Source: UBA1930 sp943368475 (lineage in GTDB: Bacteria; Bacteroidota; Bacteroidia; Chitinophagales; Chitinophagaceae). Taken from it: DNA of 64,000 nucleotides. The stretch is taken from assembly GCA_943368475.1 (NCBI GenBank), contig CALRLF020000015.1, positions 1 through 64,000 of the forward strand. The letters run 5' to 3'. Shown here one piece after another: positions 1 to 10,104 of this stretch. Position 1 is the first letter of the stretch, and every line of letters starts with the position of its first letter. Under the pieces are notes generated by a model that saw only the letters and a list, made by a program, of their open reading frames with translations, had not been told where the DNA came from and did no database searches. Made by a program: the position numbers and the translations under genes.

Positions 1-170
1 AAAAATTTATTAGCTTATTGTTTGTACTAGTTGTACTGGTATTACCAGCCATGGCCCAAGATGGTTTTGGCGAAACAGAAGGAGATGTACCTGTAGATGG
101 TGGCTTATCTTTACTGGTTGCAGCTGGTGTTGGTTATGGGGCTAAGAAAATTAAAGACAGAAAAAAATAA
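1..170 (+). CDS. PVDGG mini-protein, 5' end outside window
   Basis: Frame starting at base 3, ending TAA at 168-170; the start codon lies before the window. What is visible is a hydrophobic signal peptide ending PAMA, a short polar stretch (QDGFGETEGDV), the motif PVDGG, a glycine/alanine-rich hydrophobic segment (LSLLVAAGVGYG) and a basic tail (AKKIKDRKK). This motif-helix-basic-tail order is the architecture of PEP-CTERM-like sorting signals. I recall an NCBI family named PID-CTERM with this look, unchecked. Three full-length paralogues occur at 34057, 39186 and 48422. The stop is 6 bases before the start of the secreted glycosidase at 177, so the two may be co-transcribed. Function unknown. 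Confidence 0.8.
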   Translation, partial: KFISLLFVLVVLVLPAMAQDGFGETEGDVPVDGGLSLLVAAGVGYGAKKIKDRKK

Positions 171-176
171 TAATCA

Positions 177-2267
177 ATGGTTCACAAATTGGGTTTTATA
201 GTTTTTTTGATAAGTTGTTTTTTATTCAATCTTGCAGCTCAAAATCCTCCAAAAAGAGAGTTCAGGGCTGCATGGTTGGCAACTTATGCCAATATCGATT
301 GGCCGAGCAGTGGGGCTTCTTCTGCAACAGAACAATCTACCTACATACAACGAATGGAGGAGCATCGAGTTACTGGTATGAATGCAGTTTTTGTGCAAAT
401 TCGTAGCCAATGCGATGCAATGTATCCAAGTCCTTATGAACCCTGGAGTGCCGATTTAACTGGCACACAAGGAACTGCTCCAAATCCATACTACGATCCC
501 TTAGAATTCATGATTAATGAAACCAAAAAGAAGGGTATGGAGTTTCATGCATGGATAAATCCTTACCGAGCATTGGCCAATGCATCGGCTGGCAATTTAG
601 CAGCACTAAGTCCCAATCATATCATCAATACACAACCTGCCTGGATTATGTCAGCTGGAACACAGCGAATTTTAAATCCTGGTAATCCTGCTGTATGGGA
701 TTATGTAATTAAAGTTGTAATGGATGTGGTAAGAAGATATGATGTTGATGGTATACATTTCGACGATTATTTTTATCCTTATCCAAGTGCAGGAACCTAT
801 AACGATGATGCAGAGTTTGCATTATACAACAGAGGAATTGCAACAAAAGCTGATTGGAGAAGATCAAATGTAGATTCATTGGTTCGACGTTTAAATGATA
901 GTATTAAACTGGCAAAACCTTGGGTTAAGTTTGGAATTTCTCCATCGGGTATTTGGTTAAGTGCAAGCACTTCTCCTGCAAATCCCGCAGGTAGTAATAC
1001 GTCGAGTGGTGCAACACAGCATCACAAAGATTTATTTGCCAATAGTAGGTTATGGATTCAGCAAGGATGGGTTGATTATCTAATACCACAAGTGTATTGG
1101 TACATTGGACAAACTGGCTCTGACTATAATATTTTAATTCCATGGTGGAACAACAATGCTTTTGGTAGAAATATTTACAGTGGTATGGCTGGTTATAAAG
1201 TAGGTGAGGTGGCTCAGGATGCACAATTCGAAACCGATAAATCTCAGATACCCAATCAGGTAAGATTGAATAGACAAAATGCAAATATTAAAGGTCATGT
1301 GATTTACAATACAACGAGTTTAAGAAATAATAAACTTGGGTTTAGAGATAGTTTGCAACAGTTTTTTAATAAGCCTGCATTGCAACCTTTGATGACTTGG
1401 AAAGATAATACAGCTCCTAATCCAGCAACATCATTAACTGCAACTCAAAACGGATTAAATATTATTGATTTAGCATGGGTTAAACCAGCTGATGCCGTGA
1501 ATGAATTGGATAAGGCAAAACGTTTTGCTATTTATCGTTCTACTAGTCCAATTGTAGATGTTTCGAATGCCAATAATTTAATTAGCATTACATGGAAAGA
1601 TACATCAGGTTATAGAGACAATACAGTTCAACAGGCTACACAATACTATTATGTAGTTACTGCATTAGATCGTTATCAAAACGAAAGTGCCGTAACTAAT
1701 ACAGCTACTGTTACTACATTGCCTTTACAGCTGGTTAGTTTTTCTTTTAAAAGAAAAAACGCTTCTGCTGTTGAATTAAATTGGGCAACAGAAAATGAAA
1801 TAAATTGTAGCCATTTTGAAATTGAAAAGGCCGATGAAAGTTTAGGTTTTGCCTTTACTAATAAAGTAAATGCAAACAATAATCGGTTGAATAGCTATAT
1901 TTTTAATGATGATATAAATAAACAAAATAGTGTTGTTTATTACAGAATTAAAATGGTTGATAAAGATGGCAAATTTACCTACAGCCAAATATTACGTGTT
2001 TCTTCACTTCAAACCGATGTGATTAAAGTTTATCCTACAATAATTTCAAAAGGTGGATTTATAACACTAAATATTGGTCAAAGTAAAATTGACAAAATCA
2101 ATTATTCAATTGTTGATGTTACTGGTAAAATTGTTCAAACAGAAACTATTTCAATAAACAATAGTGCAATAATAAAACTAAATAGTAGGCTAACAAGTGG
2201 TATATATTATTTAAGGCTAACAGATGAAGGTGAACTTTTAAAACAATTTCCAATAATTATTCAATAG
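177..2267 (+). CDS. Secreted GHL10/DUF187-type family 10 glycosylhydrolase with FnIII and T9SS tail
   Basis: Signal peptide at residues 1-21, then the family opening REFRAAWLATYANIDWP (about 27-43), typical of GHL10 (DUF187, YngK-like) TIM-barrel glycosidases. The conserved strand with DGIHFDDYFYPYP lies near residues 190-202; its acidic residues are the likely active-site region. A fibronectin type III-like domain follows (about 410-515), then a linker domain and a T9SS type A C-terminal domain (about 615-696). Role: extracellular or surface polysaccharide or peptidoglycan-sugar hydrolysis, with export by T9SS; the substrate cannot be read from sequence. ATG start directly follows the mini-protein gene, and a strong terminator follows the stop. 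Family call firm, substrate open. Confidence 0.88.
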   Translation: MVHKLGFIVFLISCFLFNLAAQNPPKREFRAAWLATYANIDWPSSGASSATEQSTYIQRMEEHRVTGMNAVFVQIRSQCDAMYPSPYEPWSADLTGTQGTAPNPYYDPLEFMINETKKKGMEFHAWINPYRALANASAGNLAALSPNHIINTQPAWIMSAGTQRILNPGNPAVWDYVIKVVMDVVRRYDVDGIHFDDYFYPYPSAGTYNDDAEFALYNRGIATKADWRRSNVDSLVRRLNDSIKLAKPWVKFGISPSGIWLSASTSPANPAGSNTSSGATQHHKDLFANSRLWIQQGWVDYLIPQVYWYIGQTGSDYNILIPWWNNNAFGRNIYSGMAGYKVGEVAQDAQFETDKSQIPNQVRLNRQNANIKGHVIYNTTSLRNNKLGFRDSLQQFFNKPALQPLMTWKDNTAPNPATSLTATQNGLNIIDLAWVKPADAVNELDKAKRFAIYRSTSPIVDVSNANNLISITWKDTSGYRDNTVQQATQYYYVVTALDRYQNESAVTNTATVTTLPLQLVSFSFKRKNASAVELNWATENEINCSHFEIEKADESLGFAFTNKVNANNNRLNSYIFNDDINKQNSVVYYRIKMVDKDGKFTYSQILRVSSLQTDVIKVYPTIISKGGFITLNIGQSKIDKINYSIVDVTGKIVQTETISINNSAIIKLNSRLTSGIYYLRLTDEGELLKQFPIIIQ

Positions 2268-2280
2268 TTTAAAATTTAAA

Positions 2281-2309
2281 ATCCCAATACTTAATATTGG
2301 GATTTTTTT
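2281..2309 (+). terminator. Rho-independent terminator after the glycosidase gene
   Basis: Perfect 9-bp stem ATCCCAATA / TATTGGGAT with a 5-base loop, followed by a run of seven T, 14 bases after the stop codon. Confidence 0.9.
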
Positions 2310-2348
2310 ATGAATGAAAACAACGAACATTCATCTTAATTTCGGGGA

Positions 2349-2846
2349 ATGAGAAAAATAATTTTATTGTGCTTTTCAATATTTGTTTGTGTACAATTAT
2401 TTGCTCAAACTGCTAAGGATAGCTTGCCCCCATATTTACAAGTGCCTTTTGTACCACCATTCAAAATTTTATTAACCGACAGCAGTACTTTTTTGAAGGC
2501 TGATTTGCCTAAAAACAAACCAACTGTCATTATGTATTTCAGTCCCGATTGTGGTCACTGTCAAATTCAAATAAAAGAACTTATCGATAGTATGCAATTT
2601 GCACATAATGTAAATTTTGTTTTAGCATCCTATAAGCCTGTACCTGAAATATTGGCTTTTGAAAAAGAATATAAACTCAAAGAATTTGATAATATAAAAA
2701 TTGGAAGAGATACCAAATATTTTTTACCTTCTTTTTATAAAGTCAGGTTTACGCCTTTTGTGGCTGTATATAATAAAAATGCGAAGCTGCTAAAAGCTTT
2801 TGAACATGGGTTTAGTGTAAAAGAACTAATAAAAATATTGAACTAA
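2349..2846 (+). CDS. Secreted thioredoxin-like (redoxin) protein
   Basis: 165 residues. Signal peptide 1-19 (ends LFAQ), then a thioredoxin fold with the active site CGHC at about residues 68-71 in the context FSPDCGHCQ and a likely cis-proline in RFTPFV near 136. TlpA/ResA-like periplasmic proteins of this size reduce or isomerise disulfides in exported proteins or cytochromes. It stands between two genes for secreted T9SS-tailed proteins, which would fit a role in extracytoplasmic folding, but that is inference. A terminator upstream and 48 bases to the next gene suggest its own transcript or a start of a two-gene unit with the PQQ enzyme. Confidence 0.85.
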   Translation: MRKIILLCFSIFVCVQLFAQTAKDSLPPYLQVPFVPPFKILLTDSSTFLKADLPKNKPTVIMYFSPDCGHCQIQIKELIDSMQFAHNVNFVLASYKPVPEILAFEKEYKLKEFDNIKIGRDTKYFLPSFYKVRFTPFVAVYNKNAKLLKAFEHGFSVKELIKILN

Positions 2847-2894
2847 CAATCAACTTTTTACATCTTTCATGCGTATATAGTTTAAATTGGTATC

Positions 2895-4550
2895 ATGAAA
2901 AAACTATACACCTTATTTTGTTTAATTATTGGTTTTGTAACTATGCATGCCCAGCCTGTAATTGGTTACCAATCTGTAGCTACAGGTTTTACTGCTCCTG
3001 TAGATGTTGTAAATTCAGGTGATAGCAGATTATTTATCGTAGAGCAGGGTGGGAGAATTAAAATATGGAATGGAACAGCGGTTTTGTCAACTCCATTTTT
3101 AGATATTAGTTCTATAGTAAACTACAATGGGGAAATGGGGTTGCTAAGTGCTGTGTTTCATCCTGATTATGCAACCAATAGATACTTTTTTGTATTTTAT
3201 AATAGTGCAAATGGAAATGTTAATTTAGCCCGTTATCAAACTAAACTAAGCGATCCAAATGAGGCCGATGCTACAACAGCTGTTGTTTTAATGAGCATTC
3301 CCAAACCTTTTGCCAACCATAATGGAGCAAAATTAAATTTTGGAGCTGATGGATTATTATACTTTGCAACTGGCGATGGGGGTAGTGGTGGTGATCCTAA
3401 TAACTATGCTCAAACAGGCTCATCTTATTTGGGAAAAATGCTGCGGATAAATGTAAATAGTTTTACAACCCCTCCTTACTACACAATACCACCCAACAAT
3501 CCATATATTAATGACCCAATCATAAAACCTGAAATTATTGCATTTGGTTTACGCAATACATGGCGTTGGAGTTTTGATAGACAAACTGGTGATATGTGGC
3601 TTGCAGATGTTGGACAAAATTTACTCGAAGAAGTAAACTTCACTGCAGTAGGCAATTTAAACAACAACAACTACGGTTGGCGTTGTTACGAAGCTTCTCA
3701 AACCTTTAATTCAACTGGGTGTGCAGGAGCTTCAAATTATACAATGCCCATTTTTGAGTATGGCCATAATAACACCAATGGAGGTTATTCTATAACTGGT
3801 GGTTATGTTTATAGAGGTGTCGAGTATCCTTTTTTACAAGGCTATTACATTACTACTGATTATGCAACCAAGAAAAATTGGTTAATTAAAAGCAATGGAA
3901 GCGGCGGTTGGTTAACTTATTTATCAACTGTAACAGCACCTGCAAATATTGCTGGTTTTGGAGAATCACTTACTGGCATTTTATATGCAGTAGGGTTAAA
4001 TAATGGTGTTTTATATAAAATTACAGCAAGTAATCCAGTGCCATTAAAATTGATATCTTTTAATGTGGTAAAACAAAATAACCAGCATCAAATAAACTGG
4101 CAGGTTACAGAGCAGCAAATAGGAGATGGCTTTGTAATAGAGAGAAGTTATAATAATGTCGATTTTCAGCCAATACAAACTGTTACTGCAACAGAAGAAA
4201 AAATGATAGCCAATTATTCTGTTATGTTGAATCCTATTGTTGAACAATTGTGTTTTTACAGGCTTAAACTTATTAATAAAAATGGAGCTGTATCTTATTC
4301 ATCTATTGTTGCAGTAAATAAAAAAACAGTCGATATTAAAGTAGTAAAATCTGGTACAAATACATATATCCATTCACCTTTAGATATTCAATCATTTCAG
4401 GTAATTGATGCTATTGGACGTACAATTGAACAACAATCTATTTCGCCAACCAAAACCGTTCATTATAACACTTCAAAATTGTCAGCAGGATTGTATTTAA
4501 TACAATTGAAACATGCAGGAGGAGTTTCTTTAATTAAGTTGATAAACTAA
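2895..4550 (+). CDS. Secreted PQQ-dependent sugar dehydrogenase (GSDH family) with T9SS tail
   Basis: Signal peptide 1-20 (ends MHAQ). The six-bladed propeller of the glucose/sorbosone dehydrogenase family covers about residues 22-375. It shows the family phrases SGDSRLFIVEQGGRI, NHNGAKLNFGADGLLYFATG and AFGLRNTWRWSFD. A linker and a T9SS type A C-terminal domain (about 470-551, ending LIKLIN) follow. Members oxidise aldose sugars using calcium-bound PQQ outside the cytoplasm; some homologues are only binding proteins, so activity is inferred. T9SS export would place it on the outer surface or in the medium. Confidence 0.85.
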   Translation: MKKLYTLFCLIIGFVTMHAQPVIGYQSVATGFTAPVDVVNSGDSRLFIVEQGGRIKIWNGTAVLSTPFLDISSIVNYNGEMGLLSAVFHPDYATNRYFFVFYNSANGNVNLARYQTKLSDPNEADATTAVVLMSIPKPFANHNGAKLNFGADGLLYFATGDGGSGGDPNNYAQTGSSYLGKMLRINVNSFTTPPYYTIPPNNPYINDPIIKPEIIAFGLRNTWRWSFDRQTGDMWLADVGQNLLEEVNFTAVGNLNNNNYGWRCYEASQTFNSTGCAGASNYTMPIFEYGHNNTNGGYSITGGYVYRGVEYPFLQGYYITTDYATKKNWLIKSNGSGGWLTYLSTVTAPANIAGFGESLTGILYAVGLNNGVLYKITASNPVPLKLISFNVVKQNNQHQINWQVTEQQIGDGFVIERSYNNVDFQPIQTVTATEEKMIANYSVMLNPIVEQLCFYRLKLINKNGAVSYSSIVAVNKKTVDIKVVKSGTNTYIHSPLDIQSFQVIDAIGRTIEQQSISPTKTVHYNTSKLSAGLYLIQLKHAGGVSLIKLIN

Positions 4551-4596
4551 CGTTGAATGGGTAGCAGATTATTTCACGAATATGAAAAAAATCATG

Positions 4597-4625
4597 TTTG
4601 GCAGAAATATCAAACCCTACCTTTG
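4597..4625 (+). promoter_or_regulatory. Bacteroidota-type promoter of mdh
   Basis: TTTG at 4597-4600 and TACCTTTG at 4618-4625, 17 bases apart. This fits the primary sigma consensus of Bacteroidota (TTTG, about 17-20 bases, TAnnTTTG). The -7 box ends 42 bases before the mdh ATG. Confidence 0.7.
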
Positions 4626-4667
4626 CGGCAAGAAAAAATCATCTAATCATTTTATAAAATTTTCATT

Positions 4668-5597
4668 ATGAAAGTAACAGTAGTAGGTGCTGGTGCAGTT
4701 GGAGCAACAACAGCCGACAATATTGCTCGTAAAGAGTTAGCATCTGAATTGGTTTTATTAGACATTAAAGAAGGTTTTGCAGAAGGTAAAGCTCAGGATA
4801 TGATGCAAACTGCAACCTTATTGGGTTTTGATACAAAAATCACAGGTAGCACCAACGATTACAGTAAGACTGCAAATAGTGATGTAGTTGTTATAACTTC
4901 AGGTTTACCTCGTAAACCAGGTATGACAAGAGAAGAATTAATTGGTGTAAATGCAGGTATCGTTAAAGGTGTTTGCGAAAATATTTTAAAATTCTCTCCT
5001 AATGCCATTATCATCATCATTAGTAATCCAATGGATACGATGACTTATTTGGCATTAACTTCTACTGGTTTGCCAAAACATAGAATTATTGGCATGGGTG
5101 GTATTTTAGACAGTGCCCGTTTCAAATATCAGTTAAGCCAGCATTTGGCTTGCAGCCCTAGCGATTTAAATGCAGTTGTTGTAGGTGGTCATGGCGATAC
5201 AACAATGATTCCTTTAATTAGCAAAGCAACTTGGAATAGTGTTCCTGTTACCGATTTTTTAAGTGCTGATCAACAAGCTCAAATTGTAAAAGATACAATG
5301 GTTGGTGGTGCAACTTTAACAGCTTTACTAGGTACAAGTGCTTGGTATGCTCCAGGTGCAGCAGGAGCTGCTTTGGTAGAAGCTATTGTACGTGATGAGA
5401 AAAAATTGTTTACTTGCTGTGTAGCTTTAGAAGGCGAATATGGTCAAAATGATATTTGCTTAGGCGTTCCTGTTACTATTGGCAGAAACGGTTGGGAAAA
5501 AATTGTTGACTTTAAATTAAATGCCGATGAGCAAGCTGCTTTCAATAAAAGTGCAGATGCAGTAAGAAGCATGAATGATGTTTTGAAAACATTGTAA
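4668..5597 (+). CDS. mdh: Malate dehydrogenase (LDH/MDH-3 type)
   Basis: 309 residues, normal length for NAD-dependent malate dehydrogenase, which interconverts malate and oxaloacetate in the citric acid cycle in the cytoplasm. N-terminal nucleotide-binding loop GAGAVGATTA (residues 7-16), substrate-binding arginines in LPRKPGMTREE (about 80-90), SNPMDTMTYL, the catalytic aspartate/arginine region GILDSARF, and the proton-relay histidine in GGHGDTTMIP (about 173-182). Monocistronic: own promoter upstream and strong terminator downstream. Nothing unusual. Confidence 0.96.
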   Translation: MKVTVVGAGAVGATTADNIARKELASELVLLDIKEGFAEGKAQDMMQTATLLGFDTKITGSTNDYSKTANSDVVVITSGLPRKPGMTREELIGVNAGIVKGVCENILKFSPNAIIIIISNPMDTMTYLALTSTGLPKHRIIGMGGILDSARFKYQLSQHLACSPSDLNAVVVGGHGDTTMIPLISKATWNSVPVTDFLSADQQAQIVKDTMVGGATLTALLGTSAWYAPGAAGAALVEAIVRDEKKLFTCCVALEGEYGQNDICLGVPVTIGRNGWEKIVDFKLNADEQAAFNKSADAVRSMNDVLKTL

Positions 5598-5620
5598 AAG
5601 CACAACTATAAATTAAACGA

Positions 5621-5655
5621 AAGCCTCAATGATTCTATTTCATTGAGGCTTTTTA
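5621..5655 (+). terminator. Rho-independent terminator of mdh
   Basis: AAGCCTCAATGA (5621-5632) pairs perfectly with TCATTGAGGCTT (5640-5651), followed by further T. It lies 24 bases after the mdh stop and can also serve the convergent gene at 5737-6144. Confidence 0.9.
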
Positions 5656-5736
5656 GTGCCTTTTATAAATTATAATATCAATAATAATTAGCTGATTATT
5701 AGATTATTAAAGCTGATAGCTTCTTTTTAAAAATAG

Positions 5737-6144
5737 TTAGTTAATTGTATAATTTATCGCTGTTGGTGCAATCATAATTTGTCCACCAGAGGTTGTTGAT
5801 GATACAGTTTTAGTACTTTGTAAAACATCGTTTACATAAATATTAAATGTTGCAGTCGAATTTGTAGCAACATAAAAAGTTGACACGTTAAAAAGTAAAT
5901 CAATTGGTCGATAGGCAGTTTCTAATAAATAAACCTTACTCCATAAGCTGCTACCACTTGTAAAGTTGGTAAAAGTTTCTGAGGACGCTAGACCAGTTTT
6001 TATTAAAATGGTTGTTGTTGGATTTGTAATTGGCGAAGAAGAAACAACCTCAAACTTTACATTAAATTGATTATTTGATGATTTTTTACAACTAAATGCC
6101 AAGAAACTAAAAAAAATAACAAATAAGGTAATGTGTCTTTTCAT
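5737..6144 (-). CDS. Small lipoprotein of unknown function
   Basis: 135 residues. Hydrophobic leader followed by a lipobox-like FSC with Cys19 and KK after it, so it is likely processed by signal peptidase II and lipidated. The mature part is Thr/Ser-rich with predicted beta character (an NIYVNDVLQS strand). It may be a small beta-sandwich; no family recognised. It converges on mdh and sits before smc on the opposite strand. Periplasmic or outer-membrane location is inferred from the lipobox. Confidence 0.7.
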   Translation of the reverse strand: MKRHITLFVIFFSFLAFSCKKSSNNQFNVKFEVVSSSPITNPTTTILIKTGLASSETFTNFTSGSSLWSKVYLLETAYRPIDLLFNVSTFYVATNSTATFNIYVNDVLQSTKTVSSTTSGGQIMIAPTAINYTIN

Positions 6145-6403
6145 ATTATATTAATTATTTCAAAAGTAAGAAAAAAAGTACTTATTTAAAGAGCATGCTT
6201 ATTCATTTTTATGCATTTACTCGAGAATAAATGCATAAAATTAATCTAGCATTAAAATCCTTTTCTAACACATATTCACAGGTTATAAACTGATTAATCC
6301 ACACTTTAGTTTTTGCTCACTACTTATACACAAAACCATGTTACTATTTCTCATAACGCTTTAAAACAGTTATGTTCGCAGGTACTAAAAATGGGTAGTT
6401 GGT

Positions 6404-9400
6404 ATGCGATTAAAATCATTAGAAATCAAGGGTTTCAAAAGTTTTGCTGACAAAACTGTAGTAAGTTTTGATGAAGGCATTACGGGAATTATTGGCCCCA
6501 ATGGTTGTGGAAAAAGTAATATTATTGATAGTATTCGCTGGGTTATTGGCGAACAAAAAATATCGGCTTTAAGAAGTGAAAACTTAGAAGCATTGGTTTT
6601 CAATGGTTCTAGAACAAGAAGTGCAAGTGGACTAGCCGAAGTGAGCTTAACTTTTGAAAATACCAAAAATCTATTACCAACCGAATTTAGCACAGTTACA
6701 GTCACCCGTCGTTTTTATAAAAATGGGGAGAGTGAATATCGTTTAAACGATGTTCAATGTCGTTTAAAAGACATTCATAATTTGTTTTTGGATACTGGTG
6801 TAAGTACTGATAGTTATGCTATTATTGAATTGGGCATGGTAGATGATATTATCAAAGACAAAGAAAACAGCCGTCGTCGAATGTTAGAACAGGCAGCTGG
6901 AATTACCATTTACAAAACCCGTAAAAAAGAAGCCAAGAATAAATTAGATGCAACCGAGCAAGATTTGGCTCGTATTGAAGATTTATTATTCGAAATCAAC
7001 AATCAACTTAAAACATTAGAAAATCAGGCAAAGAAAGCAGAGAAGTATTTTGAAATTAAAAAGGAATATAAAGAAGTTGCTGTTGAGTTGGCAAAAGCAT
7101 CTTTAGAAGGTTTCAACCATACCTACAAAGAATTAAACGAACAGCAGGACACTGAAACCAATAAGCGTATTCAATTAGAAGCTGAAATTGCAACTGAAGA
7201 AGCTGCATTGGAGCAAGAAAAAGTTGGATTTATTGAAAAAGAGAAGGCTTTACAAAGCTTACAACATGAGTTCAACGATTTACTCCAAAACTTACGTACT
7301 AAAGAAAACGATAAAAATCTTGCAACGCAAAAGTTGCATTATTTAAAAGAAAAAGAAACCAATTTAAGAGAGTTTTTAAACAGGGCAGAAGGTCAGGTAA
7401 AAACAATTGGCGATAGCATAGAATATACACAATTACAAGTTGGTGAAGAAGAAAGTAAATTAATCGAATTATCCGATAATGTTGCTGCTGCTAAAATGGA
7501 TGTGGAAGCCAAACGTAGCTTATACGATGAACGCAGATCTGCTGTTGATGCATTGCGTAATCAGTTTCAGCAAATTCAACGTAGCCAATTTGATGCTGAG
7601 AAAAAAGTAGCTGTTGCCGATACTTCTATCCAAAATTTACAAAGAGCAGCAACCCAATTAACAGAAGAAAAACAAAATAGAGAGTTTCAATTACAACAAT
7701 TAGAAGTTGAATTGAAAGAGAAAGAAGAATCGTTAGAAAACAAACGAATCGACTTACAGCAACTACAAGAGCAACACGAAAAAACAAAAGAACAAATTTT
7801 CGAAACGCAAGGTCAATTAGAAGCATTAAGAAATGAATTGGCCGATGAAAGTAGAAAACTTGACAGCAAGAAAAACGAATATGATTTATTAAAGAGTTTA
7901 GTAGACTCAATGGAAGGCTACCCTGAGAGCATTAAATTCTTGCATAATAATTCAGGCTGGAATTCTACATCACCCATTCTTTCAGATATTATTTATGTAA
8001 AAGAAGAGTTTAGGGCAGCTGTTGAAAATGTGTTAGAGCCTTACTTAAACTATTATGTTGTAAACAATTTACAGGAAGGTTTACAGGCCGTTCATTTATT
8101 AGATGATAATAAAAAAGGGAAAGCTAATTTCTTTTTAATGGATAAAGTTTCTGGCGAAAACCAAAACTATCCTCAGCCTGCCAATTCCATAAAAGCTTTA
8201 GATGTTATTGAGGTAGATGATCAATATTTAAAACTGGCAGAACACTTATTGGGCAATGTTTTTATTGCCGAAAATGAAGATGCCATTGATGCAACTACTG
8301 GAGCAATTATTTTAGAAAAAACTGGTAAATACGTTAAAGGAAAATATACTTTAACTGGAGGAAGTGTTGGTTTATTTGAAGGAAAGAAAATTGGTAGAGC
8401 AAAGAATTTAGAAAAATTACAGGATGAAATTATTTTGCAACAAGCGGTTGTGAATTCATTAAAATCCGAAATTCAAATTCGACACAATGCAGTGATAGGC
8501 TTTAATGAGCAGTTAAAAGAAAATGCCATTAAACAAACAGAAAACGAAATCAATCAGCTTACCAACCAGTGTTTTGCTGCAAAAAATAAAATCGAAAACC
8601 TACAGGCTGCACAACAAAATGCACAACAACGTTTAGAAGATTTAGAAGCCCGTTTGCAAGACGAACATGATTCTATCTCATCAACTAGAGAGGAACATTC
8701 AAGTTTAAATAAAAGTTTACACCAAACTGGCGAAGAGTTGAAAATGTTGGAGCAGGACTATCAACTATCTGAGCAAGATTACAATGCTGCAACGTATATT
8801 TTCAACGAAAACAATTTAAACTTAACTAAGCAACAAAGTAAAATTGCTACAGTTAAGCAAGAGTTGGAGTTTAAGCAAAATCAGTTGAATGATTTGCATG
8901 CACAAATTCAAAACAATTCATCTCAACTAACTGAAGCATCTGATGCAATTATTGAGGGTGAAACAGTATTGGTGCAAAGTGAAGAATTGTTGTTGCAATT
9001 GTTGCAAACAAAAGAAGTTGAAGAGAAAAAATTAAACGAAGCCGATCAAACTTATTACAACTTGCGTAATGCTTTGCAAGAGAAGGAAAGTGAGTTGCGT
9101 CATAAAACAAAAACAAAAGAAAATATAGAGCATTTGCTGAGTGCTATAAAAGATAAGTTGAACGATTTGAAGTTGAATTTATCTGGAATGAAAGAACGTA
9201 TGCAGGTTGAATTTAAGGTTGATTTGAATGAAATTTTAGATCAAGACAGAACCTCAGAAACTCCTTTAGAAGAGCTACAAGCTACCAGTGACAGAATGCG
9301 TAAGCGTTTAGATAATATGGGTGAAGTAAACCCAACTGCCATTGAAGCTTATACCGAAATGAAAAAAAGGTATGAGTTTATTATGGAACAAAAGAATGAT

Positions 9401-9922
9401 TTAGTTGAAGCAAAAGAAAGTTTATTACAAACTATTCAAGAGGTGGAAGCAACTGCCAATCAACAATTCTTAGAAACATTTAATAAGGTGAGAGAAAACT
9501 TCCAAAAAGTATTTAAAGCTTTATTTACTGAAGAAGATACAGCTGATATGGTTTTAGTTGATCCTGAAAATTTAGCTGAAACTGGAATTGATATTGTGGC
9601 AAAACCCAAAGGCAAACGTCCATCATCCATCACTCAATTAAGTGGAGGAGAAAAAACCTTAACAGCTACAGCATTGTTATTTGCCATCTATTTAATTAAG
9701 CCAGCACCATTCTGTATTTTAGATGAGGTAGATGCTCCATTAGATGATGCAAACGTTGGTAAGTTCACACAAATGATTAAAAAGTTCAGTGATAACTCAC
9801 AGTTTATTATTGTAACACATAACAAACAAACCATGAGTTGTGTAGATGTTATTTATGGTGTAACCATGCAAGAGCCAGGCGTTAGTAAATTAGTACCTGT
9901 AGATTTTAGAAGTTTGAATTAA
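6404..9922 (+). CDS. smc: Chromosome segregation protein SMC
   Basis: 1172 residues, the usual SMC length. Walker A GPNGCGKSN near residues 32-40, a first long coiled coil (about 165-500), the hinge (about 510-670, with the conserved glycines in LTGGSVGLFEGKK), a second coiled coil, then the ABC signature LSGGEKTLTATALL (about 1079) and Walker B CILDEVDAPLDD. The protein forms the ATP-driven ring that organises and segregates chromosomes, normally with ScpA/ScpB, which are not in this window. The ATG at 6404 gives the canonical start MRLKSLEIKGFKSF. Confidence 0.97.
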   Translation: MRLKSLEIKGFKSFADKTVVSFDEGITGIIGPNGCGKSNIIDSIRWVIGEQKISALRSENLEALVFNGSRTRSASGLAEVSLTFENTKNLLPTEFSTVTVTRRFYKNGESEYRLNDVQCRLKDIHNLFLDTGVSTDSYAIIELGMVDDIIKDKENSRRRMLEQAAGITIYKTRKKEAKNKLDATEQDLARIEDLLFEINNQLKTLENQAKKAEKYFEIKKEYKEVAVELAKASLEGFNHTYKELNEQQDTETNKRIQLEAEIATEEAALEQEKVGFIEKEKALQSLQHEFNDLLQNLRTKENDKNLATQKLHYLKEKETNLREFLNRAEGQVKTIGDSIEYTQLQVGEEESKLIELSDNVAAAKMDVEAKRSLYDERRSAVDALRNQFQQIQRSQFDAEKKVAVADTSIQNLQRAATQLTEEKQNREFQLQQLEVELKEKEESLENKRIDLQQLQEQHEKTKEQIFETQGQLEALRNELADESRKLDSKKNEYDLLKSLVDSMEGYPESIKFLHNNSGWNSTSPILSDIIYVKEEFRAAVENVLEPYLNYYVVNNLQEGLQAVHLLDDNKKGKANFFLMDKVSGENQNYPQPANSIKALDVIEVDDQYLKLAEHLLGNVFIAENEDAIDATTGAIILEKTGKYVKGKYTLTGGSVGLFEGKKIGRAKNLEKLQDEIILQQAVVNSLKSEIQIRHNAVIGFNEQLKENAIKQTENEINQLTNQCFAAKNKIENLQAAQQNAQQRLEDLEARLQDEHDSISSTREEHSSLNKSLHQTGEELKMLEQDYQLSEQDYNAATYIFNENNLNLTKQQSKIATVKQELEFKQNQLNDLHAQIQNNSSQLTEASDAIIEGETVLVQSEELLLQLLQTKEVEEKKLNEADQTYYNLRNALQEKESELRHKTKTKENIEHLLSAIKDKLNDLKLNLSGMKERMQVEFKVDLNEILDQDRTSETPLEELQATSDRMRKRLDNMGEVNPTAIEAYTEMKKRYEFIMEQKNDLVEAKESLLQTIQEVEATANQQFLETFNKVRENFQKVFKALFTEEDTADMVLVDPENLAETGIDIVAKPKGKRPSSITQLSGGEKTLTATALLFAIYLIKPAPFCILDEVDAPLDDANVGKFTQMIKKFSDNSQFIIVTHNKQTMSCVDVIYGVTMQEPGVSKLVPVDFRSLN

Positions 9923-9974
9923 CTATAGAATGTTTATGTAGCAATACACAAAACATTACGGATTAGTAAGCATT

Positions 9975-10010
9975 AAAAAGGATTGAAACGTAATGTTTCA
10001 ATCCTTTTTT
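9975..10010 (+). terminator. Rho-independent terminator after smc, possibly bidirectional
   Basis: 15-bp perfect stem AAAAAGGATTGAAAC (9975-9989) / GTTTCAATCCTTTTT with a 5-base loop, flanked by A-run on the left and T-run on the right. It can therefore stop transcription from smc; a minus-strand role is possible but the lactonase gene ends 95 bases further. Confidence 0.9.
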
Positions 10011-10104
10011 ATTGAGGGCTTGCTTATGTCCTGAAATGACAATATATAGACATTTCGTTTTGTAAGTTAATTTAATACCCAATAAATATTATTAGTTGAT
10101 AATT